A stretch of 64,000 nucleotides of DNA from Promethearchaeota archaeon (GTDB lineage Archaea > Asgardarchaeota > Lokiarchaeia > Sigynarchaeales > SOKP01): positions 12,063 through 76,062 of the forward strand of contig JAHLWT010000224.1 in assembly GCA_019057775.1 (NCBI GenBank), read 5' to 3'. Position 1 is the first letter of the stretch. Each line of letters begins with the position of its first letter. The translations under genes and the position numbers were made by a program. Shown piece after piece: positions 52,558 through 60,961 of the stretch. A model generated the notes under the pieces. The model had not been told where the DNA came from. It made no database searches and was given only the letters and a program-made list of their open reading frames with translations.

Positions 52558-53676
52558 TTATTCATGCTCAAGCATTTTTTGTTTATTCTTATGTTTCATT
52601 TCAATTTTATTTGAGATACCCCTAGCTAATCGACTTAATTGCACTTTCACAGATACTTTTATTCCATATTTTTTATGTGCGTATCGAATTAACAAACTTA
52701 ATAAGACCATCACCACTGTTAAAATGATCCATATGTTAAATATATTCAATTGTCCTACAAAGAGAAAAAACAAAGCATTATGGGTTAAATAAATCGTCAA
52801 TGAATAGTATGAGTAATAGTAGAGAAATCTATAGCTTTTCTTCCTCTTGAAAACTTCAAATTCTTCTATAATTAAGAGGGTTGAAGTAAGAATTAAAATT
52901 AGTCCCAAGGTATAGATTGTTGCGGAGATGGTCCCATGCAATAAAAATCCAGGGAAAAAAAGGATAACCCCTAATATTGTTAGCATACCACCAATTATTA
53001 AGAGCGGAAGTATTAATTTATATTTTAAAGCGTCCAATCTTGCTTTCTCATCATTATTTTGGTATATCTCGTAAACAATTTCTCCAATCACCGTTCCTAT
53101 TAAAAAATAACTTAAATAAAATAGAATTGGGAAAACTTCTATGTCATTATACAAAATATAAAATAGCACACTAAAAATATTTCCCTGCCGTTCAAGAGGT
53201 AATAGTAATGATAAAATTAAGAAATTAAAGATCCATAATAATATCGCAAATAAAATTCTTAACCTTTTTGAAACTTTCAATAACGGATATGCTAATAAAA
53301 TTGAAAAGGCTATTGTCATTGGTATGTACCACGTCCATATTCTTAAAGGATTTAAATTCCTCATTGCATCAATACTATTGTAAATTAAAGCTACAATCAA
53401 AATAAGTAATCCTCGATAAATATACTCGTTTTTTACCATATGTTGATTATAATCATCTGAGATCTCAGCTTTTGTAAGACTACTCCTAAATGATATCATG
53501 CTACTAACTCCAGAAATTAATAAGAACCCTGAAGCTGCTATATCCGCAAGTATTGCATGATATGCTACAACCAACCAAATTTCCTGAGGTCTTAACCACC
53601 AACCGAGTAAATGGCCTACAACCATAATAACCATACAAAATCCGCGAATTGTGTCAAAACTATTAAAACGTTTCAT
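52558..53676 (-). CDS. Membrane acyltransferase (DUF1624/acyltransferase-3-like)
   Basis: A 372-residue membrane protein with about ten helices. The start RFNSFDTIRGFCMVIMVVGH is the DUF1624/HGSNAT-type signature (SFDxIRG...GH, with the conserved His facing the membrane), and FFLFVGQLNIFNIW with a histidine pair (THN) lies near the end. Related proteins transfer acyl groups to sugars on the outer face of the membrane, such as N-acetyltransfer to glycans. The basic C-terminus (SRLARGISNKIEMKHKNK) is cytosolic. ATG 53676. It is adjacent to a partial copy of its own tail. Substrate unknown. Confidence 0.75.
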   Translation of the reverse strand: MKRFNSFDTIRGFCMVIMVVGHLLGWWLRPQEIWLVVAYHAILADIAASGFLLISGVSSMISFRSSLTKAEISDDYNQHMVKNEYIYRGLLILIVALIYNSIDAMRNLNPLRIWTWYIPMTIAFSILLAYPLLKVSKRLRILFAILLWIFNFLILSLLLPLERQGNIFSVLFYILYNDIEVFPILFYLSYFLIGTVIGEIVYEIYQNNDEKARLDALKYKLILPLLIIGGMLTILGVILFFPGFLLHGTISATIYTLGLILILTSTLLIIEEFEVFKRKKSYRFLYYYSYYSLTIYLTHNALFFLFVGQLNIFNIWIILTVVMVLLSLLIRYAHKKYGIKVSVKVQLSRLARGISNKIEMKHKNKQKMLEHE

Positions 53677-53742
53677 AATTTTCCTCTATGGTGTAAAATT
53701 AAAATTGATACTTATATATTGCTAAGTCTCGTAGTAGTGCTA

Positions 53743-54582
53743 TTACTTATCTAAATAAATAGTCCATTCCGGTTTTAATATATAATATTGATCAATTGCG
53801 TCTTGCATGGTTTTTCGGGAGATTTCAATTTCTCTAATTGTTGGTGGTTCTATTTGTTTCACCTCTTTTGCTACTTTCAAGTCCCATCCCGTGTTTTCTT
53901 TCACTTGATCTATTGTAACATTTTGGTGTAGTGCATCCAAATATGCTTCTTTGGTTTCGGGATCGAATCGCATGATGCAAAGAGGTGTTATGATTGCGTC
54001 TGGACCCGTATCAGGAGGATAGCCCGCTTTTACTCTACTTTCATATCCATCCAGATATCCCGGATCTGTTATGTACTCTAATTTCTCCTTAAATCTTCTT
54101 TTGGAATGCTCATCTAAAAGCCAGATTAGTCTTTTTGATAATCCTGCAATCTCAGTGGCTCCTCCACCACCGGGTAATCGATAAATCGGCTTATCATATG
54201 GTCCTATAACAGTCGTGTTGCAGTTTCCATGCTTATCAATCATAGAAGTACTCAAGAAAGCAAGGGTTATTTCGCCACGCTGTAGTATGGATAAAACATC
54301 AATAGAATCTCCTACAAATAATGAGTTAGGAACCAAAATTGGGTCGCTAATAGAATAGGGCATTTTAGTAGGTTCAATGAGCTCGTCTTGAGTTATTCCT
54401 ATTTCTATAACATTGTAAAGATCAGGAAAGTGGAGTAATCTTGCCATATGAACGACGAGAAAGGGCCAATGAAAGGCATTAAATATAATGTCACTTTTTT
54501 TTACTTGCCGGCAAGCCGATATCAACATCATTTCATAACCAGAGAATTCAGTACATCTCTCTTCTTCAGTACCCATAATCAA
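53743..54582 (-). CDS. CoA-transferase family I, subunit B
   Basis: A 279-residue beta subunit of a family I CoA-transferase, the type that includes glutaconate CoA-transferase. NVIEIGITQDELIEP near residue 62 holds the catalytic-Glu region, and STSMIDKHGNCNTTVIGPYD and LPGGGGATEIAGL follow, the last being the glycine-rich CoA-binding segment. It transfers CoA between carboxylic acids. Its first codons overlap the end of subunit A by 17 bases (start at 54582, or ATG at 54576), so the two are translated together. The acid substrate cannot be fixed. Confidence 0.88.
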   Translation of the reverse strand: MIMGTEEERCTEFSGYEMMLISACRQVKKSDIIFNAFHWPFLVVHMARLLHFPDLYNVIEIGITQDELIEPTKMPYSISDPILVPNSLFVGDSIDVLSILQRGEITLAFLSTSMIDKHGNCNTTVIGPYDKPIYRLPGGGGATEIAGLSKRLIWLLDEHSKRRFKEKLEYITDPGYLDGYESRVKAGYPPDTGPDAIITPLCIMRFDPETKEAYLDALHQNVTIDQVKENTGWDLKVAKEVKQIEPPTIREIEISRKTMQDAIDQYYILKPEWTIYLDK

Positions 54583-55501
54583 CAGCTCCTTGTATAATTG
54601 GTTTAGCTTTTAATTTCTTAATTGTTGTATCCCCTAACACTTTTAGATATTCTTGTCTATCATTTACACCAGTAACCCATTTTTCTAGCCAATTCTCCCA
54701 GTCTTCTAATGTTTTTGTTTCTTTTGCATAATTAAAATTATATTCTAAGTCGGTATAATAAAAACCTTGCATGCTAGCAGGATGTCCCCCCCATGGCTCA
54801 TGTACAACGGCATCAACTTTATGTGAGGTTACGATGGTACGCTCTGGCGATTCCATGATAACCTTTCTATCTACTATTTCTTCTGCAGCCACAATGATTT
54901 TTTTGCAGGCATTAATTCCGTATTTAGTATCTCCGATAAAGCCCCACATTTGAGCATTTCCTTCACTATCTGACCTCTGTACCTGTATAACTCCAACATC
55001 GGGATTTATAGCAGGGACAACACAAACTTCTTGCCCCGTGAATGGACATGTCACCATGGCCGCCTTTAATCCTACCTCTTTTGGATGCTCTATAATGCTA
55101 GTCCCAACAAGTGACTTTATAGGTACAAATGGGATGCCCATATATCCCGCAAAAAACGACATGTTAATCATGAATAATGATTGTTCATTGTAAACTACTT
55201 TTTCTGGTATTCCTTCTTCCATGGCTCGCTTATAATTCCAAGCTGGTTGTGGACCAGTGCCATTCCAGCAATGTGATGTAATGATTTGATTCGTAACCCC
55301 AGCACCTATTAATTGATCAAATAAGATCCCTCCACTGCATTTACAAATTTTGAGGTTCCTCTTCTTTTGTCTCATGATCTCGTGGGCTGCAGAGTACGTG
55401 ATTCCATTCCCAAAACCACCTAAAAAAACCATTTCCTCATCATGAACAAATTTTCCTATAGCTTCTTCCATGGACATAATCTTGCTTGAGATTTTTTTCA
55501 C
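54566..55501 (-). CDS. CoA-transferase family I, subunit A
   Basis: A 311-residue alpha subunit. Motifs: MVFLGGFGNGITYSAAHEIM at the start (GGF-G nucleotide loop), KCSGGILFDQLIGAGV, SHCWNGTGPQPAWNYKRAME and VQVQRSDSEGNAQMWGF. The layout is like glutaconate CoA-transferase subunit A and related enzymes that activate carboxylic acids. The protein begins at GTG 55501 (an ATG lies 24 bases in). It precedes subunit B with overlapping frames. It might pair with the condensing enzymes at 10-13 kb in acyl-CoA metabolism, but that is speculation. Confidence 0.88.
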   Translation of the reverse strand: MKKISSKIMSMEEAIGKFVHDEEMVFLGGFGNGITYSAAHEIMRQKKRNLKICKCSGGILFDQLIGAGVTNQIITSHCWNGTGPQPAWNYKRAMEEGIPEKVVYNEQSLFMINMSFFAGYMGIPFVPIKSLVGTSIIEHPKEVGLKAAMVTCPFTGQEVCVVPAINPDVGVIQVQRSDSEGNAQMWGFIGDTKYGINACKKIIVAAEEIVDRKVIMESPERTIVTSHKVDAVVHEPWGGHPASMQGFYYTDLEYNFNYAKETKTLEDWENWLEKWVTGVNDRQEYLKVLGDTTIKKLKAKPIIQGAVDYGY

Positions 55502-55772
55502 CTTTAAATCATAATTTAAATCAAAAAGATTTTTATTATTTCATAATATTCAAGGGATTATTTTAAAATTGATAAAAAAAAAACCTAAATGGTAACTTAA
55601 TTAAAAAGCTGTTTTAAAAAAAAAAAGATTTTTGAGTAATCTCAATATACTATAACTGTAAGAACACTATTCAGAATTCCAGCTCATTTTAAGAAAAGAA
55701 TTCGCAGGTGTCATGAAAGAAATTAGTAAAAACTGAACGCTAAAAAAGAAAAAAAAGAAAATTAGAGAAATA

Positions 55773-56258
55773 TTAATATATGGTAACTTTAAGTAGGCTA
55801 TTAATCAAATATGTACCTGTACTATCTACGTCAATAGCTGTTGAAACCCTCACGAGATGCGATCCTGCTACACTTTCTTGGAAGTGATATCTGAATATAA
55901 CAGGACAACGTCGATTTGTGCTTGGATATTGTAGTTTCATTTCTGCGTATGGTGAAGGAGGAACACCGTCAACATAAAAATAAATATTTAGTTCAGGTGT
56001 GCCACCACTTATACCGTAATAAACATTTCCGCTATACTCAAGTAACACGTTGTCACCAACATTAGCACTATAAGTAACGTTTAGATTAGGTATGATATGA
56101 CTTATTGTAGCATAATTTAAATCGATTTGCTCATAATTCGTGTCGGTGTAGATTATTGGCCCTTCTGAAGGTGAAGGAAGAATAAATTGATACACACCTA
56201 AACCTAATGCTCCAATTGCGATTAATAGAGCAAAAATACCTAGTCCTTTACCAGACTT
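55773..56258 (-). CDS. Membrane-anchored extracellular beta-rich protein with damaged start
   Basis: The minus-strand frame stays open from a stop at 56261 to TAA 55773, about 161 residues. It has a single N-terminal membrane helix (GLGIFALLIAIGALGLGVYQF) and an all-beta ectodomain (IPNLNVTYSANVGDNVLLEY, HLVRVSTAIDVDSTGTYLI). The usual basic lead is there (KSGKG), but no ATG, GTG or TTG precedes it. A TTG at about 56262 is out of frame by one base, so a frameshift or sequence error near 56255-56262 is likely. A later GTG at 56195 would drop the anchor. Function unknown; it resembles short surface proteins of Asgard archaea. Confidence 0.55.
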   Translation of the reverse strand, partial: KSGKGLGIFALLIAIGALGLGVYQFILPSPSEGPIIYTDTNYEQIDLNYATISHIIPNLNVTYSANVGDNVLLEYSGNVYYGISGGTPELNIYFYVDGVPPSPYAEMKLQYPSTNRRCPVIFRYHFQESVAGSHLVRVSTAIDVDSTGTYLINSLLKVTIY

Positions 56259-56521
56259 TCAAATATTTTATCAATTTCTTTAAATTTATTAGAGTAAAAT
56301 AAATCTCATTTATTACAGACTAAATGAACTTTCATCAATATAAATTTTAAGTGATTGCGTAAGTCAATAATTAATAGAAAAACATCCTAATCTAAAAAAC
56401 CAATAATAAAATTAGCAAATAAAAAAAAATATATCTAAGCAGTCAGTTTAAGAACAGGAGTTATTTAAAATTTATATAGATTAATAAAAATAGAAAAATA
56501 ATTAATTTAATTGAACTTCAA

Positions 56522-57250
56522 TTAAGGAAGCGTGACTGTGTTGGTGTTTTCATCGAGATTAAGAATTCCCTTAACTGCTAGCTGTTTTATGGTGCGTACA
56601 GCCATGATCGGAGGGACATCCAAGAGCTTTTTTAATTCGTCAAGTTTTGCACTTCCTTTATCCATGATCGTTGCGATTATGTCAACTTCATGAATTTCTT
56701 CATCGGAATTTTCAATCAGAAATGATGTGAAAAAGTTTTCTTGCCTTAATTGATTAATTTTTCCGTCTAACTCATCCATCTTTTTCTGATAACTATTCTT
56801 CAGCTCTATTTCTCGATTTTCATTTTCAACTGTTTTTTGATCAAGAGTTGTTTTTTCTGCCTCTTTAGTACTTATTTTCTCGTTTCCGCTATCTAGTTTA
56901 TCAACAAGGTTTTCCAATTCAAATTGAGGTGCCTTTAAATCATGAACACTTGTCTCCAAGGTAGCACTTAATTCATTAATCTTTGATGTTAACTCATCCT
57001 TCTTTGTTCTTAAACTTTCAATAGATGTGTCCATTTCCTCTGATTTTGTTCTTAATTCTGTCAATTCTGAGTTTTGAGCAGATAATTTTTCATTTATGGT
57101 ATCTACTTCTTTTTGTTCTGCCTGCATACTCTTCCAAGCGTCTCTTAACTGAGTAAGAACATCTTCGTTATGTTTTTGGAGTACTTGCCAATAGGTATCA
57201 TAAGCTGTTTCAAATTGCTCTATAAAAGCCAAAATTTCTTTTGAACTCAT
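56522..57250 (-). CDS. Coiled-coil protein with C-terminal winged helix, copy A
   Basis: A 242-residue cytosolic protein. Residues 20-165 form a long coiled coil with heptad-spaced hydrophobics (QNSELTELRTKSEEMDTSIE) and almost no aromatic residues. The last 60 residues, DIIATIMDKGSAKLDELKKL and VPPIMAVRTIKQLAVKGILN, have the helix-turn-helix-wing pattern of a winged helix. The start (ATG 57250) shares its A with the stop of the upstream gene (TAATG), so both are translated together and probably pair as a hetero-coiled coil. Coiled coil plus winged helix is also the make-up of ESCRT-related archaeal proteins, though I see no direct homology. Confidence 0.7.
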   Translation of the reverse strand: MSSKEILAFIEQFETAYDTYWQVLQKHNEDVLTQLRDAWKSMQAEQKEVDTINEKLSAQNSELTELRTKSEEMDTSIESLRTKKDELTSKINELSATLETSVHDLKAPQFELENLVDKLDSGNEKISTKEAEKTTLDQKTVENENREIELKNSYQKKMDELDGKINQLRQENFFTSFLIENSDEEIHEVDIIATIMDKGSAKLDELKKLLDVPPIMAVRTIKQLAVKGILNLDENTNTVTLP

Positions 57251-57996
57251 TAGAAATCAACCTCCCCTTTTAATGTTACTGTTCCCCCTCCTTCATCAAA
57301 TTCAATTGGTCCATTTTTTTGAACCATTTTCGTGAGGATGCCTTTAAATACATCCTCTCTTAGACCACTAGCAGAAACTAAACTATTAATATCTAATGTT
57401 TTTTCAGGTTGTAACGCTTTAATTACTTTTAACTGATTTGATTGAATATACCCTGCTTTAATCAATGATTTCATTGCTGCGGTACGCATTGTATAAGAAT
57501 TGCTGAAATTTTGCTTTTTCTCGAACTCTCCTTGAAGTTGAGTTTCAAGCTCCTTCATTTGATTATCAAACTTCTCTTGAATGTCTTTCAATTCTCTAAG
57601 TCTTTTTTCTAGTTCCTCTAAACGAGCAGTTCTCGTTGTTAATTCTTCTTTTTTTGCACTATTTTTTGTTTGAGTTTCATTTAACTCATTTTGTGCCGTT
57701 TGAATTTTATCCAACAAAGCTTGACGTTCACTTGTTAGTTCCGTGTTATTTTCTTCTAGTGTAGCAATATCTCGTTGATTTTGAGAAATCTTGTTTTTTA
57801 ATGAATTCCTTTCATCATCATTAGCCTCTATGTTTCTTAAGTTGTTATTTTTCTCCTCTTCAAATTTAGTTATTTCTTCAAGAATATTAGTCGGTTGAGC
57901 TTGTAATTTAGGAACTGAATCAGAATTTAATCCACTTAACTCTTCAATAATAGTTAATATTTTTTTAAGTGAACTTTTCGTATCCGTTAGGCTCAT
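57250..57996 (-). CDS. Coiled-coil protein with C-terminal winged helix, copy B
   Basis: A 248-residue protein with the same design as its neighbour: a coiled coil from about 30 to 165 (EENNTELTSERQALLDKIQT, LEELEKRLRELKDIQEKF), a hydrophobic break (YTMRTAAMKSLIKAGYI) and a C-terminal winged-helix-like part (KTLDINSLVSASGLREDVFK, IEFDEGGGTVTLKGEVDF). The ending GGGTVTL parallels NTNTVTL in the partner, supporting common descent. Length, polarity and adjacency suggest the two form one complex. It is first in the pair, with 136 bases to the kinase-like gene upstream. Confidence 0.7.
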   Translation of the reverse strand: MSLTDTKSSLKKILTIIEELSGLNSDSVPKLQAQPTNILEEITKFEEEKNNNLRNIEANDDERNSLKNKISQNQRDIATLEENNTELTSERQALLDKIQTAQNELNETQTKNSAKKEELTTRTARLEELEKRLRELKDIQEKFDNQMKELETQLQGEFEKKQNFSNSYTMRTAAMKSLIKAGYIQSNQLKVIKALQPEKTLDINSLVSASGLREDVFKGILTKMVQKNGPIEFDEGGGTVTLKGEVDF

Positions 57997-58132
57997 ATCA
58001 ATTCTCCTTATCCTTTCTCCTTATCAATTTTATTAAAATTTTATAAAATAATAGTGTAAGACTGTATTATTAAATCTTGATTTTTTGAAATTTAAGAAAA
58101 GACTAAATTTCTTTAGAAATATAAAATCAAAA

Positions 58133-58993
58133 CTAAATCTCTTTAGATATGTAATCTATGAAATTGGTCTTGGAGAGCAGTCCAAACGGAATCCCTCTAC
58201 GCCGAATTACGATATTTAAGTCCTCAATTATTTTTTCAGCTAAATAATTGAAATCAAATTCAAAGGAGGACGTTTTTTGATAGTATTTTTTTAAGAAGAT
58301 ATTTATCAACTCAATTTTTTGATTAGGGTTTCCTAGCTCAAAAATTCCAGGATTTGTATCTAAGAGTGAGCAACAAATCCATGCAATGTCATCTAGATGG
58401 TTTCCTTCAAAAGTATCTTCAAAATCTACACCATACAAAACTTTTTTCGAAAAATTTATTAAAAAATCTCTTAATCTAGTATCTCCTTTATTCAAAACTA
58501 AGGTGTCAGAGACATTTTTCTTTCTAACTTTGTTTTTCTCGTGAAATATTGCAAACCATTCTGCAAGTTTTTCAATACTTATAATAATCCTATTTAGTAT
58601 CTCAGGGTTAAGTTCATTTAATTCCTTTACGTCGGCTAAATTGTCATTAATAAAATCGCTTAAATTGACTCCATCAATTTTCTCAAGAACTAAATATGGA
58701 TTATGAAATAGAATTATTTTTGGAACATGTAATTTTTGATTATTTAATCTTTTTAGGATATTAACTTCATTGGCAATATTTTTAGTTCTAAAAATCTTAA
58801 TGGCAAACTCTTTTGGTAACTTATTAGGTTTCTTATTAAAAACGATTTTAACAACAGTATTCTTTTTACTATGAAATGGAATAATTCGGAATGAATAATT
58901 CTTGTTTACAAATTCTGGAATCTGTTCTTTTAGATCATCTATAATTTTCTTTTTCGTTTTTAGAATATCTATTACCAATAGATTAAAACCCAA
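58133..58993 (-). CDS. Protein kinase-like / phosphotransferase fold protein
   Basis: A 286-residue protein with an atypical kinase fold. FAIKIFRTKNIANEVNILKR has the Lys and Glu of subdomains II-III, and HNPYLVLEKIDGVNLSDFIN resembles the hinge. The catalytic loop appears as LNKGDTRLRDFLI (an Asp, but no canonical HRD or N) and the DFG equivalent as YGVDFEDTF, with LDDIAWICCSLL as the F helix. This is closer to the aminoglycoside phosphotransferase and Bud32-like groups. The glycine loop is not obvious. It sits between the coiled-coil pair and the zinc/Roadblock-like gene on the same strand. Activity and target are unknown. Confidence 0.65.
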   Translation of the reverse strand: MGFNLLVIDILKTKKKIIDDLKEQIPEFVNKNYSFRIIPFHSKKNTVVKIVFNKKPNKLPKEFAIKIFRTKNIANEVNILKRLNNQKLHVPKIILFHNPYLVLEKIDGVNLSDFINDNLADVKELNELNPEILNRIIISIEKLAEWFAIFHEKNKVRKKNVSDTLVLNKGDTRLRDFLINFSKKVLYGVDFEDTFEGNHLDDIAWICCSLLDTNPGIFELGNPNQKIELINIFLKKYYQKTSSFEFDFNYLAEKIIEDLNIVIRRRGIPFGLLSKTNFIDYISKEI

Positions 58994-59111
58994 TTTCTTT
59001 ACTTATAAAGCATATAGTCACTCCACTATTTATTTCTAATGATATAGAGTCATTAGGAAATTAACTATTACTATTATTATCAATTTCAAGAAATTATTGT
59101 AAAAATAGAGC

Positions 59112-59771
59112 TTAACTTTCCAATTTCTTAATTTTTTTAACTAAATCGTTAAGGTAAAGATTTCCCATTCCCAACTTGACTAACTTAGAGAAAAATAAGA
59201 CGAGAGCGAATCTCATATCTTGAATTTCAATGTAATTAGAGCAGATTTTCTGATTATTCTCTAACTCAAGGTACATTTTCTTTAGACTACTGAGTTTTTG
59301 CTCGCTTCGTACCTCAAATTCTTTAATAATAGAAAATAACGTATTACTCGGGAGTGATGAGTAAAGAACGTTGCCATCTACAGTAAACATGCCACTTCCA
59401 AGGATTTCTTTATCATCAACATAACTTCTTAGAAGTTTAATAATTTCTTGAAAAAGAGGTTTTGATGATAGGCTAGATTTAGTGTCATCAGCCTCAGCTT
59501 CCCCACTATCAAGACCACCTTCATAAAATTCCATTTTATAGAACTCAAAATCAACTTTTTGATATCCTCTGACAGCAAAGTTTTTATCTACGAAGGCTTG
59601 AAACCCATGTTCACATACCGCTCCAGAAGGTATTGAAACTGTGGTTAATTGTTTCGCTTGATTAATAATTTTAGTAGGAATTTTTAAATCTTTTTTCCCC
59701 TTACAAGTTGGGCAAACAACATGAATATTTTCCATAGATTCTTTTGAATTTGTTTCATCTGCTTCAGTCAT
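59112..59771 (-). CDS. Zinc-binding domain fused to a Roadblock/LC7-like domain
   Basis: A 219-residue protein. Residues 17-75 contain CPTCKGKKDLKI and, after a strand region, CEHGFQAFVDKNFAVRGYQK, a Cys-Cys-...-Cys-His metal site followed by a motif common to Asgard proteins. Residues 115-215 have a Roadblock/LC7-like pattern: ILGSGMFTVDGNVLYSSLP, then helix-strand alternation to LYLNDLVKKIKKL. Roadblock proteins work as small-GTPase partners in Asgard archaea. A Ser/Asp-rich linker (GEAEADDTKSSLSSK) joins the parts. No GTPase gene is beside it here. The Roadblock call is by pattern only. Confidence 0.6.
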   Translation of the reverse strand: MTEADETNSKESMENIHVVCPTCKGKKDLKIPTKIINQAKQLTTVSIPSGAVCEHGFQAFVDKNFAVRGYQKVDFEFYKMEFYEGGLDSGEAEADDTKSSLSSKPLFQEIIKLLRSYVDDKEILGSGMFTVDGNVLYSSLPSNTLFSIIKEFEVRSEQKLSSLKKMYLELENNQKICSNYIEIQDMRFALVLFFSKLVKLGMGNLYLNDLVKKIKKLES

Positions 59772-59964
59772 GACATTTAGATCCTATATAGTGTTTGATG
59801 TGAGTTCATGAAAACAAAGATAATTCAATATTTACATAATATAATCCTATTATAATAATTTTTCTTCTCAAGATCAATTGAACATGTTCACCATTAAAAT
59901 TATTAAAAAAAATATTTTATAAAATATTAAAAATACAAATAAAAACATTAAATTTTTCATTCTA

Positions 59965-60858
59965 ATGTTGACTGATAAACATTATAAATTAGGAGTATTT
60001 TATGGGACCAGCCCTGAAACTGAGATGCTAACCCAAAAATTTGTGGGAAATCTCATAAATAACGAAGAGTTCTGTAAAGCGTGCGAAGTTTTTGAGCAAA
60101 ATGTGAAATGTGATAAATGTCGTGAACACTTAAAGAGTTTTGCTAATACAATTTATTTCTACGATAAAATCGGAGAAAATATACCAGAATTTATAGAAGA
60201 ACCGGAAGAATATCTCCCCAAAAATCTCCCATCTGTCGACTTTCTATTAGTTGTAGGTATACACCAGGATTTACTATCGGGGCTCCCTGAATATTTAAAA
60301 GATAAAAGTGTAAAGGCAGTCATAGTTCCTATAGAAAATCCTAAATGGGCTCCCGCGGGACTTCAATCACAAGTTTTAGAGGAGTTTGAAAAATATGGTA
60401 TCCAAGCAACATTTCCAAAACCATTTTGCGCCCTTAGCAAAGAATTAAATGAATACAATAAAGTTGGCTTCAATCTCACAAAGGAGCATAATTATATAAA
60501 TGAGTTTATTGATTATTTTAAAATTGGTGAACCAATAATTTCCTTTTTATTGAGTAAGGATGGAGAATCTATAGAAGATACTTGCGTCTTACAATCTGCT
60601 CCCTGTGGCTCAAGTTATTATATATGTCAACAATTAAAAGCAAAATATTTTAAGAATGGTAAAAGTGGAGACCTTTCATTAAATGAAAGAATAAGTAAAG
60701 CACACCACGCTTATCCTTGTAATGCCTCTATGGATCAGGATTATATCTTAAAAGACTCGATTCTACACGTTGGAGGATATTTAATTAGAAACGCTATTAG
60801 AAGGGATTTGGATCTTGAAGAAGAAGAAGGCGAAAAATTAGTTTATGTTATAAAATAA
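59965..60858 (+). CDS. DUF166 family protein
   Basis: A 297-residue protein of the archaeal DUF166 family. Characteristic segments are FCKACEVFEQNVKCDKC (cysteines), ATFPKPFCALSKELN, LQSAPCGSSYYICQQL and KAHHAYPCNASMDQDYILK followed by SILHVGGYLI. The conserved Cys, His and Asp residues in these segments suggest a metal or cluster site. The family is mostly in methanogens and related archaea and its function is unknown to me. ATG at 59965. It is followed by the FAD-linked oxidase, with about 100 bases between, on the same strand. Confidence 0.8.
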   Translation: MLTDKHYKLGVFYGTSPETEMLTQKFVGNLINNEEFCKACEVFEQNVKCDKCREHLKSFANTIYFYDKIGENIPEFIEEPEEYLPKNLPSVDFLLVVGIHQDLLSGLPEYLKDKSVKAVIVPIENPKWAPAGLQSQVLEEFEKYGIQATFPKPFCALSKELNEYNKVGFNLTKEHNYINEFIDYFKIGEPIISFLLSKDGESIEDTCVLQSAPCGSSYYICQQLKAKYFKNGKSGDLSLNERISKAHHAYPCNASMDQDYILKDSILHVGGYLIRNAIRRDLDLEEEEGEKLVYVIK

Positions 60859-60961
60859 TATTAATTTAAAACAAATTTTTAAAACTTACACCTTTCTTTC
60901 CACATAAATTATTCACCTTACGTTTCAATAAATTTGAAAATAAATTCCTTTTGTAAATAGT

